55,096 bases of DNA from Sphingobacterium litopenaei (GCF_014692495.1 NZ_JACOIJ010000023.1:1-55096); one strand, 5' to 3'. Numbered from the stretch's first letter, positions 16,079-26,458 are shown. Numbers and translations are program-made. The notes: generated by a model not told the origin, from the sequence alone.

Positions 16079-16191
16079 GTTATTAATATTTTTATATAAT
16101 CCTGATAAAATAAAAATTTCTTTGTAAACTATAAATTTCTTAAATAAGAAAATCTTATCTTTAAAAATATTTCCACAAAGACTGCCTTTCT

Positions 16192-18211
16192 ATGAAATCA
16201 AAGAAACGGTATTAGTCACGTTTTTTATATTTATTTTATTTCAGTGTTATAGTAATCCTATATCAAAAGACTTATTACGTTTCAATGATTCGCTTGAAAA
16301 TGTAATAAAAAAAGAGAAGGATTATAATAAAGTCCGAGATCATATCACGGATTTACTAAATACTAATTTTGCAAATAACGCACCATTTGTTATTGACTAT
16401 ATTGAAAAGAATATTTTAAATAACCCAACTTACACTTCTGATACCTTATTTTATGCAAACACATTAAATACGTATGCGATTTGTTTCTTATTTACCGACG
16501 TAGATAAATGTATAGAAATAGCGAAGCAAGCATTAAAATATATTGGAGATAATCAAAAGACAGAAATTCTGGAAAAGGTAGCTTTGCTAAATTCTAATCT
16601 AGGTAATGCCTATGCAAATAAGGGGCATGATCACACGAGATTAAAAGTCTTTGCAGATATTCACCCCATCATCCTTAAAACGAAAAATCCTCAGATAATA
16701 AGGAACTATCACCATAGAATTGGAAGTTATTATTATGGATTTAATGAACTTGACAAAGCTTTAGAGCATTTATATAAGGCATATTTATCGAAGAAGATTT
16801 TGTTTATCATCCGGGTTTTGCGGGTGCAACAGAAATTTTCATTGCCTCAGTTTATTTTAAAAAAAACCAAATAGACAGTGTTCGAAAATATATCACCATT
16901 GCCAATAATATAAAACGTGCAGAACTTCATTCTTTGTTCAATGCTAGAATAAAAAGTTTATTAGGCTTGACTGAAGCTTATAGAGGCGAGTACGAAAAGG
17001 CAAATCAACTTTTGAATGAAGGCTACCAAATTGCCACAAGTGTACCGGACACTTCGGAAATTTTGTATAACCAATTTATGCAAGCCAGAGTTTTGGTTTT
17101 ACGCAAACAATTTGCAGCAGCCATAGAAAAATATAAGACAGTTATTGCCAACAATAATAAGGATTTTGCGCATTATCGTTATTAAGTGTTGAAAAGTTTG
17201 ATAGATGCTTATAAAGCAAATGGGCAATATGATAAGGCTTTTGAGACGTATGACATGTTGTTCACATTCATGAATGAACAAAAGTTTAAAAATCAGCACT
17301 TATATGCCGAAGAACTTAGTTACAACATGAAGTTCGATGAGAAATTAGCTGAAATAGAAAACCTAAAAATTAGTAATGAGAAAGCAGAATTGACAAAACA
17401 ACGAAATAGTTTGTTTATTGCTGGACTTGCCGTTTCTTTAATTTTAATACTTATAGTCTTATTTTTGGTTATTAGAGCTCAAAAACACAATAAAATTCTG
17501 GCTAAACAAGAATATGACTTATTGAAAGCTAAATTGGAGGAAGAAGAAAATAACAGAATGATTGATGAAATGCAATTGCTTAAGCAAGTGGAAGATCGTG
17601 AGCGAAATCGAATTGCTACAGATCTTCACGATAGCATTGGCGGTTTATTGTCATCCATTAAGATATCCATGTACAGCTATCAAGAATCTACGAAATTAAA
17701 TCCTGCACAGACTGAGCATACTAACCGAATATTAGAATACATTGACGAAACTAAACAAGAATTAAATCGAATTGTCTATAATCTAACACCTCTTATTGTA
17801 GAAAAATTTGGTTTGCTAGAAGCAATAAAACAGTATTGTAAAAAGATTCAAAACGAGCAATTTCAAATTCGCCTTCAAATCATCAGTGTACCTACAAATA
17901 TCATGGTAGAAGATGAAATCACGCTATATCGTATAATCCAGGAAGTTTTACATAACATTGTAAAGCATGCTAAGGCGCAAAATGTTTTAGTTCAAATACA
18001 AACAGACAAGGAGTCTGGTATGGTGATAATATCTATTGAAGATGATGGTCAAGGAATGGATGTGGAAGAAGCAAAAAATAAAGGAGGTTTAGGAATGCGA
18101 AGCTTATTTTCTCGAGTTCAGAATCTTAACGGATCCATCAAAATCGAGTCGCAAAAGAATATAGGCACATCCATTTATATTCATTGTTTCCCAAATCCTA
18201 TTAACGGCTAA
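16192..18211 (+). pseudogene. TPR sensor histidine kinase (HisKA_3/NarL-type), broken
   Basis: The parts of one gene are spread over frames. An ATG at 16192 starts MKSKKR but meets TAG at 16213; the next frame continues with a hydrophobic, lipobox-like stretch LVTFFIFILFQC and a TPR-rich region to a stop at 16872. Near 16790 the frame shifts again, giving EEDFVYHPGFAGATEIFIAS and more TPR helices to an in-frame TAA at 17183. From 17186 the same frame carries a TPR helix, one membrane helix (SLFIAGLAVSLILILIVLFL), the HisKA_3 H-box DLHDSIGGLLSSIK and HATPase motifs DDGQGMD and KGGLGMRSLFSR. Two frameshifts and one stop make a full-length kinase unlikely; no response regulator lies beside it. 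The intact 3' part (341 residues) might still be expressed. Confidence 0.85.
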
Positions 18212-18218
18212 AATATTA

Positions 18219-18252
18219 ATCCCCTGCCTTGTATTAGACAGGTGCAGGGGAT
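18219..18252 (+). terminator. Terminator after kinase pseudogene
   Basis: ATCCCCTGC and GCAGGGGAT form a GC-rich 9-bp stem around a 16-nt loop that can pair further, followed by CTCTCTTATTTT. It is intact although the gene before it is broken. Confidence 0.65.
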
Positions 18253-18343
18253 ACTCTCTTATTTTATAACATAACAAAAACTTATTGCTGTTTTTCAAAC
18301 CAAAAATAACGTAATACGCTTTAAATCAATTTATTATTTTATC

Positions 18344-21300
18344 TTAGTTTAACATAATTTGACTTCCTTTTTCTAAATCTTTGATCACTGTAATAGAACG
18401 AGGCATACGTTCTTTCAATTCTTCCACGTGAGAAATAATACCGACAACGCGATTTTCTTGATGTAGATATTGTAAGGTATCAAATACCGTATTAATGCTT
18501 TCCAAATCCTGTGTACCGAAGCCTTCGTCAATAAAGAAGAAGTTCTTATCTGCTTTATTCAAAGACTGAATATTTTCTGCCAAAGCTAAAGCCAAACACA
18601 AGGAAGCTTGAAAAGCCTGACCGCCAGACAGCGTTTTGGCTGAACGTCGGTAGCCATTATTTAAGTAATCTATAACCTCAAATTCATTATTCTCATTGAT
18701 GACCAAGCTCAACTGATTTTTGGTCAAACGATGAAAACGATGATTTGCAATTTCACACAATCTCTGCAAATGAATGCTTGAAACATAATTTACAAAACCA
18801 TTTCCCTTGAACATATTGAACAGAACATCTAAGTTTTTCTTGCGGGTATCAAGTTTCTGATATTCTAGGAGCAATTCTTGCTTCTTCGCTAGTTCAATGG
18901 TCAAGCGGTCTAAATCGTCTTTCAAAGCACCATAAATTTCGATCTGCAGATTTAATTCTTCTTTTTTAAGTTGAATTAAATGAGACAATTCGTTGAATCG
19001 ATCTTCTGAATAATTGTCCTGTTCAGAAATCTTTTGTAATTCCTGAATTCGATTCTCCAATGTGGAGTAGGCAACATAAAAATCCTGAACTGATTTTCTT
19101 GACAAGCTGGAATTAAGGCTTTTATCTAATATTGACTTAACAGTTGCTACATCAGGAAAATTAAGTTCATTTAGTAATTTGTGTACAGAATGCTGTATTT
19201 CTTTAAGCTGATTTGCGTAAAGCGCGTGTTGTTCTTGCGCTTCGGTATATGTCCCTTTTATTTGAGCATATTGGGTTCTATAACTCAACAATTGCTTGGT
19301 AAAAAGCTCATAATCTTGCATGATCTTATCGATGCTTGCCTGCGTTTTTTGCGCCTTATCTTCTAAAGCATCTTTATCATATTGCGCATATGCTGCAGCC
19401 TCAATAGCTTGTATTTGCCGTAGATTCTGTCTGATATTCGCATCCAGAACATTGATTTCATTTTGATATTCATTCAGCTTTACTTCAGCTTTTTGAATTT
19501 TATCGTTCGTGGTCTGCAATACATCACGTTTTGATTTCAACTCTTCTTCAAGCTTTTTGAGTTGATCTTCTAATTGAAATATTTCATTCTTTTTCGTTTC
19601 AAAAAACGCACGATTATCTTTATCAAAATCTTTCCAAACAAATGCCTGTTGATGAAGTTGAAATAGATTTTCAATCTTGGTGATTTCCTGCTGTAGATTA
19701 GAGGATTCAATTTCTTTTTCAGCCAATATTCTACTGTTAAGCTGTAATTCTGATTTTTGTTTTTCTAATATTTCCTTTTCTTGCTGTAATTTATTTTTGT
19801 CTGATTGTAATCGTGTGATTTCTTCATCTAAAGCTTCGATTTCCATAGGAGAGGGGTGTTCTGCTGATCCGCAGAGTGGGCAAGGCTCGCCATCATGCAG
19901 ACTGTGAATATAGTGCGAAAGCTCTTGTTTGAGTCTAATATCACTGTCTCGTTGCTTCAGTGCGGTATCACGTTGTTGTAAACCTTCAAACTTATCTTCA
20001 ATTTGTTGCTGCCATTCCGATTGGGTATAGCCATTCACCACAAATTGATTTTTTAGTTCTTCAATTTGTGATTTGAAATTAGTGAAACGTTCGTGTTCCT
20101 CTTTTAAATCCTGAACCAACTGTTCATTTCTTTGATACCAGGAATCTATAGCTAATAATTCGGACGAATTTATACGAGACGATTTAAGTTGTTCTATCGC
20201 AGATTCTTGTTGTTCAATATCTTTAATTAAAGCTTCAGCAGTTTGCTTTTGTTCATTCAGAAACTCATTTCCCTTAATAATACCAACTTCTTTATCCGCC
20301 TTGATTTTGCCAAACTCGACATTCTGAATAAGTCGTTTAATATCCTGAATTTCGGATTTCAGGTTATCTAAATTCTGGTATTGTGGTAGAAGTTGTTCCA
20401 GTGCTTGCTCGACTTCTGTCAAAGCTATTTTAGTGGCATCTTTAGATTCTTTTAAACCTTCAATTTTAGTCAGTAAAGCATTTTTACTTGTCGTAAGCTG
20501 ACTTAAATTATTAAGTGGTTCACGAAAATTATTCAACACCAATTCATACTCATTGAGCTCGGCTTCAATTTTTTGGATGGCAGGCTTTCTTTCATTCAAA
20601 GCTGACAATTCACCTTGCTTGATCTCTAAATCGATCCGATTTTGTTTCGCTATTTGTAAAGCTTTGAAGTGAAAATCAAGCTGTTCAAATTCTTTCTTTA
20701 AGCTTTCTAAGGTAAGAGAAAGCTCTTGAAATTGTTGATTTTTCTCCTCAATAATTTCTGTATTCACTTCTTCAAAGCCACTTAAAGCACCTTTGAGATG
20801 TTCTATTTTCTTATTATTATCAGCCATCAGACCAGAGACTTTTGGACCTAGGTCATATTGATTCAGAAAGAAAATCTCCTTCATCATTTCCGAACGGTCT
20901 TTTCCCTTTAGCTCCAAAAACTCTTTGAACTGTCCCTGTGGAATAATAATGGTTCTTCTGAAATTGGAATACGATAAATTAGTAACCGCAGCACCATCGT
21001 TAGATTCCATCGGTGACCAATTGCCATCTATCCATTCATAGGCATTTCGCTCGTGATCGGTAATATCCTGAAATTTTTTCTTTCGTCTCCATTGCGCGAC
21101 AAAACGAAACTTACGTCCTTCAAAGTTTAAAAACTGAAAATCTATAATCACCTGCGAAGATTTCAGGTTCATCATATTGTAGGTACGCTTTTCTTTGCTA
21201 TTTAATCTTTCCGTTTCGCCATACAGTGCGTAGCCTATAGCTTCCAACACAGAGGATTTTCCCGAACCTACGGTGCCAAATATCCCAAAAAACCCCGCTT

Positions 21301-21379
21301 CAGTGAGGGCGGTAAAATCAATTTCTTGCTTTTGCTGATAAGAATATAATCCTTCGATACTTAAATATAATGGCAACAT
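18344..21379 (-). CDS. sbcC: Exonuclease subunit SbcC (Rad50-like ATPase)
   Basis: A 1011-residue SMC/Rad50-type ATPase. It partners with SbcD to cleave hairpins and blocked DNA ends. Walker A is GTVGSGKSSVLEAIGYALYG near the N-terminus; two long coiled coils flank the zinc hook CPLCG (in DGEPCPLCGSAEHPS); the C-terminal head has the signature TLSGGQAFQASLCLALALAE and Walker B FFFIDEGFGTQD. Length is normal for the family. It follows sbcD with a 1-nt gap, so the two are translated together. Confidence 0.95.
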   Translation of the reverse strand: MLPLYLSIEGLYSYQQKQEIDFTALTEAGFFGIFGTVGSGKSSVLEAIGYALYGETERLNSKEKRTYNMMNLKSSQVIIDFQFLNFEGRKFRFVAQWRRKKKFQDITDHERNAYEWIDGNWSPMESNDGAAVTNLSYSNFRRTIIIPQGQFKEFLELKGKDRSEMMKEIFFLNQYDLGPKVSGLMADNNKKIEHLKGALSGFEEVNTEIIEEKNQQFQELSLTLESLKKEFEQLDFHFKALQIAKQNRIDLEIKQGELSALNERKPAIQKIEAELNEYELVLNNFREPLNNLSQLTTSKNALLTKIEGLKESKDATKIALTEVEQALEQLLPQYQNLDNLKSEIQDIKRLIQNVEFGKIKADKEVGIIKGNEFLNEQKQTAEALIKDIEQQESAIEQLKSSRINSSELLAIDSWYQRNEQLVQDLKEEHERFTNFKSQIEELKNQFVVNGYTQSEWQQQIEDKFEGLQQRDTALKQRDSDIRLKQELSHYIHSLHDGEPCPLCGSAEHPSPMEIEALDEEITRLQSDKNKLQQEKEILEKQKSELQLNSRILAEKEIESSNLQQEITKIENLFQLHQQAFVWKDFDKDNRAFFETKKNEIFQLEDQLKKLEEELKSKRDVLQTTNDKIQKAEVKLNEYQNEINVLDANIRQNLRQIQAIEAAAYAQYDKDALEDKAQKTQASIDKIMQDYELFTKQLLSYRTQYAQIKGTYTEAQEQHALYANQLKEIQHSVHKLLNELNFPDVATVKSILDKSLNSSLSRKSVQDFYVAYSTLENRIQELQKISEQDNYSEDRFNELSHLIQLKKEELNLQIEIYGALKDDLDRLTIELAKKQELLLEYQKLDTRKKNLDVLFNMFKGNGFVNYVSSIHLQRLCEIANHRFHRLTKNQLSLVINENNEFEVIDYLNNGYRRSAKTLSGGQAFQASLCLALALAENIQSLNKADKNFFFIDEGFGTQDLESINTVFDTLQYLHQENRVVGIISHVEELKERMPRSITVIKDLEKGSQIMLN

Positions 21380-21380
21380 C

Positions 21381-22607
21381 TTATTCTTCTCCCTGTTTTG
21401 AATGCGTAAATACCTCTCTAAACAATTCCTTCAATTCCTCGTTTGGCTCTTGACCATATTTACTTTTGAAATAATCTCCAAACAATGAATGGATATCCTG
21501 ATTTAATTTGACCTGCTCAGTAGCTTCGGTAGGACTATCTGCCTTATTTACAATTGGGATAATATGAATTATACCATCATGTGCTTCATGAATTCTTTTC
21601 AAATCCGCAGAAGTCATGAATGTATCACTAACCATCGTTAATTCGACCAAGGTATAGGGATTCTCGTGCAACCAAGCTACCGCTTCATCTACTTGGTAAA
21701 ATGTTTTGCGGCACAACTGTTTGCCACTTCTTAATGGTAGAGCCTGAATGCGAGCTTCTTGATTTGGTTCTACATCGACAATTACAACTTTCTTTTCTTG
21801 CCCCGCTTCCGAAAAAGAATAGGCTAGAGGAGAACTGCAGTACACCACAGGATTTTGATGTCCTTTTATAAATTGATAGCGGTGCAAATGTCCTAGTGCC
21901 GTATATTGAATTTGAGTTGGAATGGCGTCAGAATAGACGATATCTGCGTTTCCGATTTTAATCGGCTTTTCACCTTCAGGCTCTTCTAGGATTTCTCCTC
22001 CACGCTGCAGCATGTACAAATGTGCGGTAAGTAAATTGACTCCATTTGCATTACAATATTGATCGGCAAGGTTTTGCCAACTGTTACGCAAAACTTCATT
22101 GAGTTGCTCCCCCTTATTTTCAATACCAAGGAATTGTTTCAAACGAAGTTCATTCGCATATGCTGTGGTCAAAATGCGAACAGGATAAGGAATATGTTTT
22201 AATTTAATTTCTAAAAATCCTTTATCAGAATTTATTATAGCAAAGCTATTATCTAGTTCAAAAGGTTTGACCTCTGCATGCGGATAGCCGATAAATATAA
22301 TACCACATGCACGTGCTAAAGGATCTGGTGAATCAATGCGATCTGGCGAATCATGATTTCCTGCGATCGCAAGCACCGGCCTTGTACCATTAGCCGTCAG
22401 TCTTTTTAGCGTTTGATATAATAATTCTGTAGCGTCGACAGGAGGGTTAAAGGTGTCGAACAAATCTCCAGCAACGATAACCAAATCGACCTTTTGTTGT
22501 TCTGCTATCTCACAAATTTCTTGTAGTACTTCTTTCTGTTCGTCTAAACGACTTATATAATCGAGCTTTTTGCCTAAGTGCCAATCAGCGGTGTGTAGTA
22601 TTTTCAT
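21381..22607 (-). CDS. sbcD: Exonuclease subunit SbcD (Mre11-like)
   Basis: A 408-residue metallophosphoesterase nuclease. All core motifs are visible: ILHTADWHLGKK (Asp, His), VIVAGDLFDTF (Asp), AIAGNHDSPDRID (Asn-His), LLTAHLYM (His) and YTALGHLHRYQ (His-x-His). Two manganese ions are held by these residues, and the C-terminal ~110 residues form the capping and SbcC-binding region. It is the first gene of the sbcDC pair. A TATCATTTG element (22613-22621, minus strand) ends 5 nt before its ATG. Confidence 0.95.
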   Translation of the reverse strand: MKILHTADWHLGKKLDYISRLDEQKEVLQEICEIAEQQKVDLVIVAGDLFDTFNPPVDATELLYQTLKRLTANGTRPVLAIAGNHDSPDRIDSPDPLARACGIIFIGYPHAEVKPFELDNSFAIINSDKGFLEIKLKHIPYPVRILTTAYANELRLKQFLGIENKGEQLNEVLRNSWQNLADQYCNANGVNLLTAHLYMLQRGGEILEEPEGEKPIKIGNADIVYSDAIPTQIQYTALGHLHRYQFIKGHQNPVVYCSSPLAYSFSEAGQEKKVVIVDVEPNQEARIQALPLRSGKQLCRKTFYQVDEAVAWLHENPYTLVELTMVSDTFMTSADLKRIHEAHDGIIHIIPIVNKADSPTEATEQVKLNQDIHSLFGDYFKSKYGQEPNEELKELFREVFTHSKQGEE

Positions 22608-22682
22608 GTACGCAAATGATAGTTGAGCGATTATAAAAATACTGAATTTAGATGAGCCTTAAAGGTATAGTGGAAAAGTATC

Positions 22683-23330
22683 TTATTTTTTCGTTTGAAT
22701 TCTTTCTTTGGATAATTTATACATTGTATTCATGTTTTTATCCTGTGAAAAGAAGCTGGTTCCTGAGGAGAAAAGATGATATGCCGCTTTGAACTGTTTA
22801 TCGTAAAATAATTGCATCCCAACATTGTAAATCAGGGCATCCACATTCGAGATTTTCTTTAATGAAGTAGGAGCGTTACTTTCCTGTATTGTTTTTATTA
22901 TCAATTTAGTCAAACTCTCTGCGGAGTTTATGTTTTTCGAATCAAAGGATTGCATACCCAAACTAACCGCATCCTTTACTTTTATTTCTTGCAATCTTTT
23001 GTCTTCTTTGAGAAAAGGATATTGTGTTTCCCAGTTTTTTATATCCGTTAAGTTTTTATTTGGTTCTCCTTGAGTATTGATCTTCATAAGCAGCGTCTCA
23101 TGCAGTAAGGCAATAACCATCGTGTCTAAATTATTCACGGCATAACAGCTATCCAAGATAGATTTTGCCTTTTGAAGTTCTTTGTTATGAACTGCAGTAA
23201 TCGCTCTATTTAGCATAGGTTCATATGCTGTTAAGTCAAATACTACATATTCTTCATTTTCTTCTTTAACCTGTGCATTACAGATCAAAGAAGATAATAT
23301 TAGAAATAGGATATAGAAAAAGGATTTCAA
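22683..23330 (-). CDS. Secreted protein of unknown function
   Basis: A 215-residue protein with a signal peptide (FFYILFLILSSLICNAQ). The mature part is helical with paired-helix patterning (MLNRAITAVHNKELQKAKSI and YDKQFKAAYHLFSSGTSF) that recalls TPR-like repeats; I do not recognise the family. The best start is a TTG at 23330, just after the stop of the cytochrome gene, since the signal peptide begins there. Close linkage suggests one operon with the cytochrome. Confidence 0.65.
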   Translation of the reverse strand: MKSFFYILFLILSSLICNAQVKEENEEYVVFDLTAYEPMLNRAITAVHNKELQKAKSILDSCYAVNNLDTMVIALLHETLLMKINTQGEPNKNLTDIKNWETQYPFLKEDKRLQEIKVKDAVSLGMQSFDSKNINSAESLTKLIIKTIQESNAPTSLKKISNVDALIYNVGMQLFYDKQFKAAYHLFSSGTSFFSQDKNMNTMYKLSKERIQTKK

Positions 23331-23331
23331 A

Positions 23332-23742
23332 CTATTTAGCTACAGAGAAAGTTTTGGGTTCGTCGTGACCATTATGACATGTTTCACAAGTGATGTTTTT
23401 AAACGCACCATCATGCTCTTTGTTGAAATATTTTTTATTAATTTTTTTGGTCATTTTGATCATCTCGCGGGCGATATTTTTCTTCGGATTCGCATCACTT
23501 GCAAAGTCCATACCTTTTTCACCATTGGATTTTGGAGCATGACAATAATTACATTTAACACCTAATGCTGCGTTGAATCCACGCATAACCTTTGTCAATT
23601 CCTCATCAGAAATATTTTTGGGCAAAACTTTTAAGTTTTGAGGTTTCTCGTTTTTTGTCTGTCCTGGTTGTGTGAATGCACTTACAGAAATTACTAACGC
23701 TAATATTCCAGTGAAGAAAAATGCTTTTTTATTATTTCTCAT
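23332..23742 (-). CDS. Exported di-heme c-type cytochrome
   Basis: About 136 residues from the ATG at 23742 (an upstream TTG at 23751 adds three residues). A signal peptide (AFFFTGILALVISVSAFTQ) directs export. Two CxxCH haem sites are present: CNYCH and CETCH. The sequence VMRGFNAALGVKCNYCHAPK resembles the photosynthetic reaction-centre cytochrome subunit-like family (PF02276) found in non-phototrophic Bacteroidota; that assignment is from memory. It probably carries electrons in the periplasm, partner unknown. Confidence 0.8.
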   Translation of the reverse strand: MRNNKKAFFFTGILALVISVSAFTQPGQTKNEKPQNLKVLPKNISDEELTKVMRGFNAALGVKCNYCHAPKSNGEKGMDFASDANPKKNIAREMIKMTKKINKKYFNKEHDGAFKNITCETCHNGHDEPKTFSVAK

Positions 23743-23869
23743 GTCTTTCAAATTATAATTTAATATTACACAATAAAATTAAATTGTCATAATAAAGTCA
23801 TTGTAAATTTTCATTTAACTAATTTTTAGTAGTTTTGGGACTATAAAAAAATCTAGACTACAAGTTTTT

Positions 23870-24559
23870 ATGTTCAGACTATTGGTATTTCTATTTATAA
23901 CATTCCAAATTTTTGTTTCCAAAGCAGAAGAAACTTTACCCATAAAAAATAAAACAAATTATAATTTTTTACTTCACATACCTGAAAATGGAAAGGCAAC
24001 TGGGAAGCTACCTGTTATAGTATTTTTGCACGGTAAGAGTTTATCAGGAACCAATTTGGAAAAAGTGAAAAAATATGGTGTTCTCTATGCTAAAAATCGA
24101 GGTCATCAGTTACCAAATGCAATTGTTGTAGCTCCTCAAACCAATAAAGGCTGGAATCCTGATCATGTCATGGAGGTAATAGATTATGTACTGGACAATT
24201 ATGATGCAGATCCTTCTCGTGTGTATGTTTGCGGAATGAGTATGGGCGGATATGGCACGATGCATGTTGCGGGCAAATATCCAGATCGAATAGCAGCGGC
24301 TGTAGCTATTTGTGGAGGTGGAAATGTCAATGATGCCTGCAATCTGACGAAGGTTCCGATGTGGATTCAGCACGGTAGTGCAGATAGAGCAGTGTCTGCT
24401 TCAGAATCCAAGAAGATATTTAATGCCATCAAAAAATGTAATAAAGATGCGGATGCTACATTGACTATTATTCGAGGAGGAACGCATGGTAGCGTTGAAA
24501 AACTTTTTCATCAGGACGCTATTTACGATTGGATGATGAAATATAAAAAGAACCAATAA
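23870..24559 (+). CDS. Exported alpha/beta hydrolase (esterase-like)
   Basis: A 229-residue serine hydrolase with a signal peptide (MFRLLVFLFITFQIFVSKA). The oxyanion strand is VIVFLHGKSLSG, the nucleophile elbow is GMSMGGYG (GxSxG), the acid lies near WIQHGSADRAV and the His is in GGTHGSVE. This is the phospholipase/carboxylesterase or dienelactone-hydrolase-like fold. Substrate unknown. It stands alone and ends in a strong bidirectional terminator. Confidence 0.82.
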   Translation: MFRLLVFLFITFQIFVSKAEETLPIKNKTNYNFLLHIPENGKATGKLPVIVFLHGKSLSGTNLEKVKKYGVLYAKNRGHQLPNAIVVAPQTNKGWNPDHVMEVIDYVLDNYDADPSRVYVCGMSMGGYGTMHVAGKYPDRIAAAVAICGGGNVNDACNLTKVPMWIQHGSADRAVSASESKKIFNAIKKCNKDADATLTIIRGGTHGSVEKLFHQDAIYDWMMKYKKNQ

Positions 24560-24600
24560 AAGAAGAGAGGCATACAAATTTTGTATGCCTCTCTTCTTTT
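24558..24600. terminator. Bidirectional terminator
   Basis: A 21-bp near-perfect inverted repeat (arms AAAAGAAGAGAGGCATACAA and its complement) between the convergent esterase and TraB/GumN genes, with A-run on one side and T-run on the other. Confidence 0.85.
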
Positions 24601-24612
24601 ATATTAAAATAT

Positions 24613-25461
24613 TTAGTTCAATACAGGTGTTACGGTGTAACCTTTATCACGTAATAATTTAATCAAACCAACTTCACCAATCAAGTGCGCTGCACCTACA
24701 GCAAATAAGGTTTTATTTTGAGAAATAATTGCAGGAATGTTTTCAATCCAATTATTATTTCTTTTTGTCAACATTAACTCAAAAGCTTCAGGAGTCATCC
24801 ATTTTGGATCGTTAAAAATGTCTTCAAGAATGGATAGATTTTGTTGATTGTAAGCAGCTACCATGCGTTGTGTCATTTGAGCCGCTTCATCATAAAGTTT
24901 TAAGTAATTGTAGAAATATTCTGGAGTAGCGATTTGGCTCATCATTTCTAATTGAAAATCTACAGTTTCCAATTCGCCGATTTTCTTTCCTTCAGCTAGA
25001 ACATTAATTTCATTCTCTAAAGATTTCACTTCCAACGGATTTGGACAGTTGAAGGATTTCAAACTCAATAAGCTCATTACCATGGCTGGGTGCAACATAT
25101 CAAACATTTTGATGGACATTTGGTTGGCTGCCAATGCACTGTCAATTAATTGAATCTGATTAGGTTGTAAACTGGTCAAAAAATCAGGAACAGGCGTCAT
25201 CATTTTTTGTTGCATTGAAGCTGTATTTTCTGGATTAAATAAATTCACTTCAAAGTATATTTGATCAACTTCGCCAATTACGCGTTTTACTTTATCGTGC
25301 ATGACAAAATCATCTGGACACATCATGTGGATTGTCCCCATTAGATAAGAATCCGTTTTTAAATTATTACCTGAAATTTTCCAAAGTACAGAGTTCTCTT
25401 GTGCAAAAGAAAATAGAATGCAGCAAAAAAGAGCAAAAGATAGTGTGATGAGTTTTTTCAT
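24613..25461 (-). CDS. TraB/GumN-family exported protein
   Basis: A 282-residue protein with a signal peptide (ITLSFALFCCILFSFAQ). The family signature is SYLMGTIHMMCPDDF near residue 45, with a paired GAAHLIGEVGL close to the C-terminus; both histidine motifs are typical of TraB/GumN/PrgY proteins (PF01963), thought to be metal-dependent proteases related to TIKI. Function in this organism is unknown. It is transcribed toward the terminator at 24558-24600. Confidence 0.85.
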   Translation of the reverse strand: MKKLITLSFALFCCILFSFAQENSVLWKISGNNLKTDSYLMGTIHMMCPDDFVMHDKVKRVIGEVDQIYFEVNLFNPENTASMQQKMMTPVPDFLTSLQPNQIQLIDSALAANQMSIKMFDMLHPAMVMSLLSLKSFNCPNPLEVKSLENEINVLAEGKKIGELETVDFQLEMMSQIATPEYFYNYLKLYDEAAQMTQRMVAAYNQQNLSILEDIFNDPKWMTPEAFELMLTKRNNNWIENIPAIISQNKTLFAVGAAHLIGEVGLIKLLRDKGYTVTPVLN

Positions 25462-25547
25462 TAAAATATATTTTAGTTAGTTAATTTCCCTAAAAATAAA
25501 AAAAGGGATTTAAATAAATTAAATCCCTTTCTATAAATCTTAAAATA

Positions 25548-25952
25548 TTATTGCAATGGAGCAGGAGCCTCTTCATCAAATAGAGGAAACTCTTTAATAA
25601 TATTGTACCAAGAAATAATTTTTTTGATGTCAGAAGTATAAACTCTAGCTTCGTCATGACCTGGAGCTACCTCGCGGAAGAAATTACGCAATTCCTCACC
25701 GCTAGCTTTAGTGTCAGGTGTATTTCCACCATTTGCTTTGATAGTTTCTAACACATCTAACAAACGGATTTCTTCTTCTTCACCGTAAATCGTGATATCT
25801 TCCAATGTAGCCATCTTAGTTGTATTAAGATTCACTACAGATTTGATTTTAGCTTTATCTAAAGTTTCTAAGATAAAACCGCCTTTATTTTGTCCGATTA
25901 GTTTGAATAATCCTGGTTTACCAGTTACAGATACTAATGCTCTTAAATTCAT
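25548..25952 (-). CDS. DUF5606 protein
   Basis: A 134-residue cytosolic protein recognised as DUF5606, a family nearly confined to Bacteroidota. The N-terminal half MNLRALVSVTGKPGLFKLIG and FILETLDKAK is its hallmark, and the C-terminal half is helical (LRNFFREVAPGHDEARVY). Function is unknown. The gene follows the cyclophilin gene by 16 bp on the same strand, so the two may form an operon. Confidence 0.8.
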   Translation of the reverse strand: MNLRALVSVTGKPGLFKLIGQNKGGFILETLDKAKIKSVVNLNTTKMATLEDITIYGEEEEIRLLDVLETIKANGGNTPDTKASGEELRNFFREVAPGHDEARVYTSDIKKIISWYNIIKEFPLFDEEAPAPLQ

Positions 25953-25968
25953 TATCTAGGGAATAAAA

Positions 25969-26427
25969 TTAATCTTCAATAACTTCAATTGTTAAAATAC
26001 GATCGCCTTGACGGATATCATCTACTACGTCAACGTTTTCAATTACTTTACCAAAACAAGTATGGTTACGGTCTAAGTGAGCAGTGTTATTACGGCTGTG
26101 ACAAATAAAGAATTGAGAACCACCTGTATTTCTACCAGCGTGAGCCATAGACAATACACCACGGTCATGGTATTGATTTTCACCAGTCAATTCACAATCA
26201 ATTTTGTAACCTGGACCACCTGTACCTGGGATTCCAGCAGCACCTTCACGAGAATTAGGACAACCACCTTGAATAACGAAGTCAGGGATCACACGGTGGA
26301 ATGTCAAACCATCATAAAAACCTTTTTTAGCCAATTTAACAAAATTTGCTACTGTATTAGGAGCGTCAGCTGTATAGAATTGTACAGTCATGTCGCCTTT
26401 TTCTGTCTTGATAATTGCTTTACTCAT
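25969..26427 (-). CDS. Cyclophilin-type peptidyl-prolyl isomerase
   Basis: A 152-residue cytosolic cyclophilin that catalyses cis-trans isomerisation of Xaa-Pro bonds. It shows [14 protein letters not shown] with the catalytic Arg, then [19 protein letters not shown] and [15 protein letters not shown]. There is no signal peptide, in contrast to the exported homologue at 35724. A TATATTTG -7 box lies 23 bp upstream. Confidence 0.93.
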   Translation of the reverse strand: MSKAIIKTEKGDMTVQFYTADAPNTVANFVKLAKKGFYDGLTFHRVIPDFVIQGGCPNSREGAAGIPGTGGPGYKIDCELTGENQYHDRGVLSMAHAGRNTGGSQFFICHSRNNTAHLDRNHTCFGKVIENVDVVDDIRQGDRILTIEVIED

Positions 26428-26450
26428 TTCTAAATAAATTTTACGAGGTA

Positions 26451-26458
26451 CAAATATA
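26451..26458 (-). promoter_or_regulatory. -7 box (TATATTTG) of cyclophilin gene
   Basis: TAnnTTTG match on the minus strand, 23 bp before the ATG. No -33 TTTG was found at the usual spacing. Confidence 0.45.

Noticed and set aside
26077..26433. Open frame of 118 codons antisense to the cyclophilin
   Set aside because: Thr- and Ser-rich shadow translation of a highly conserved gene.
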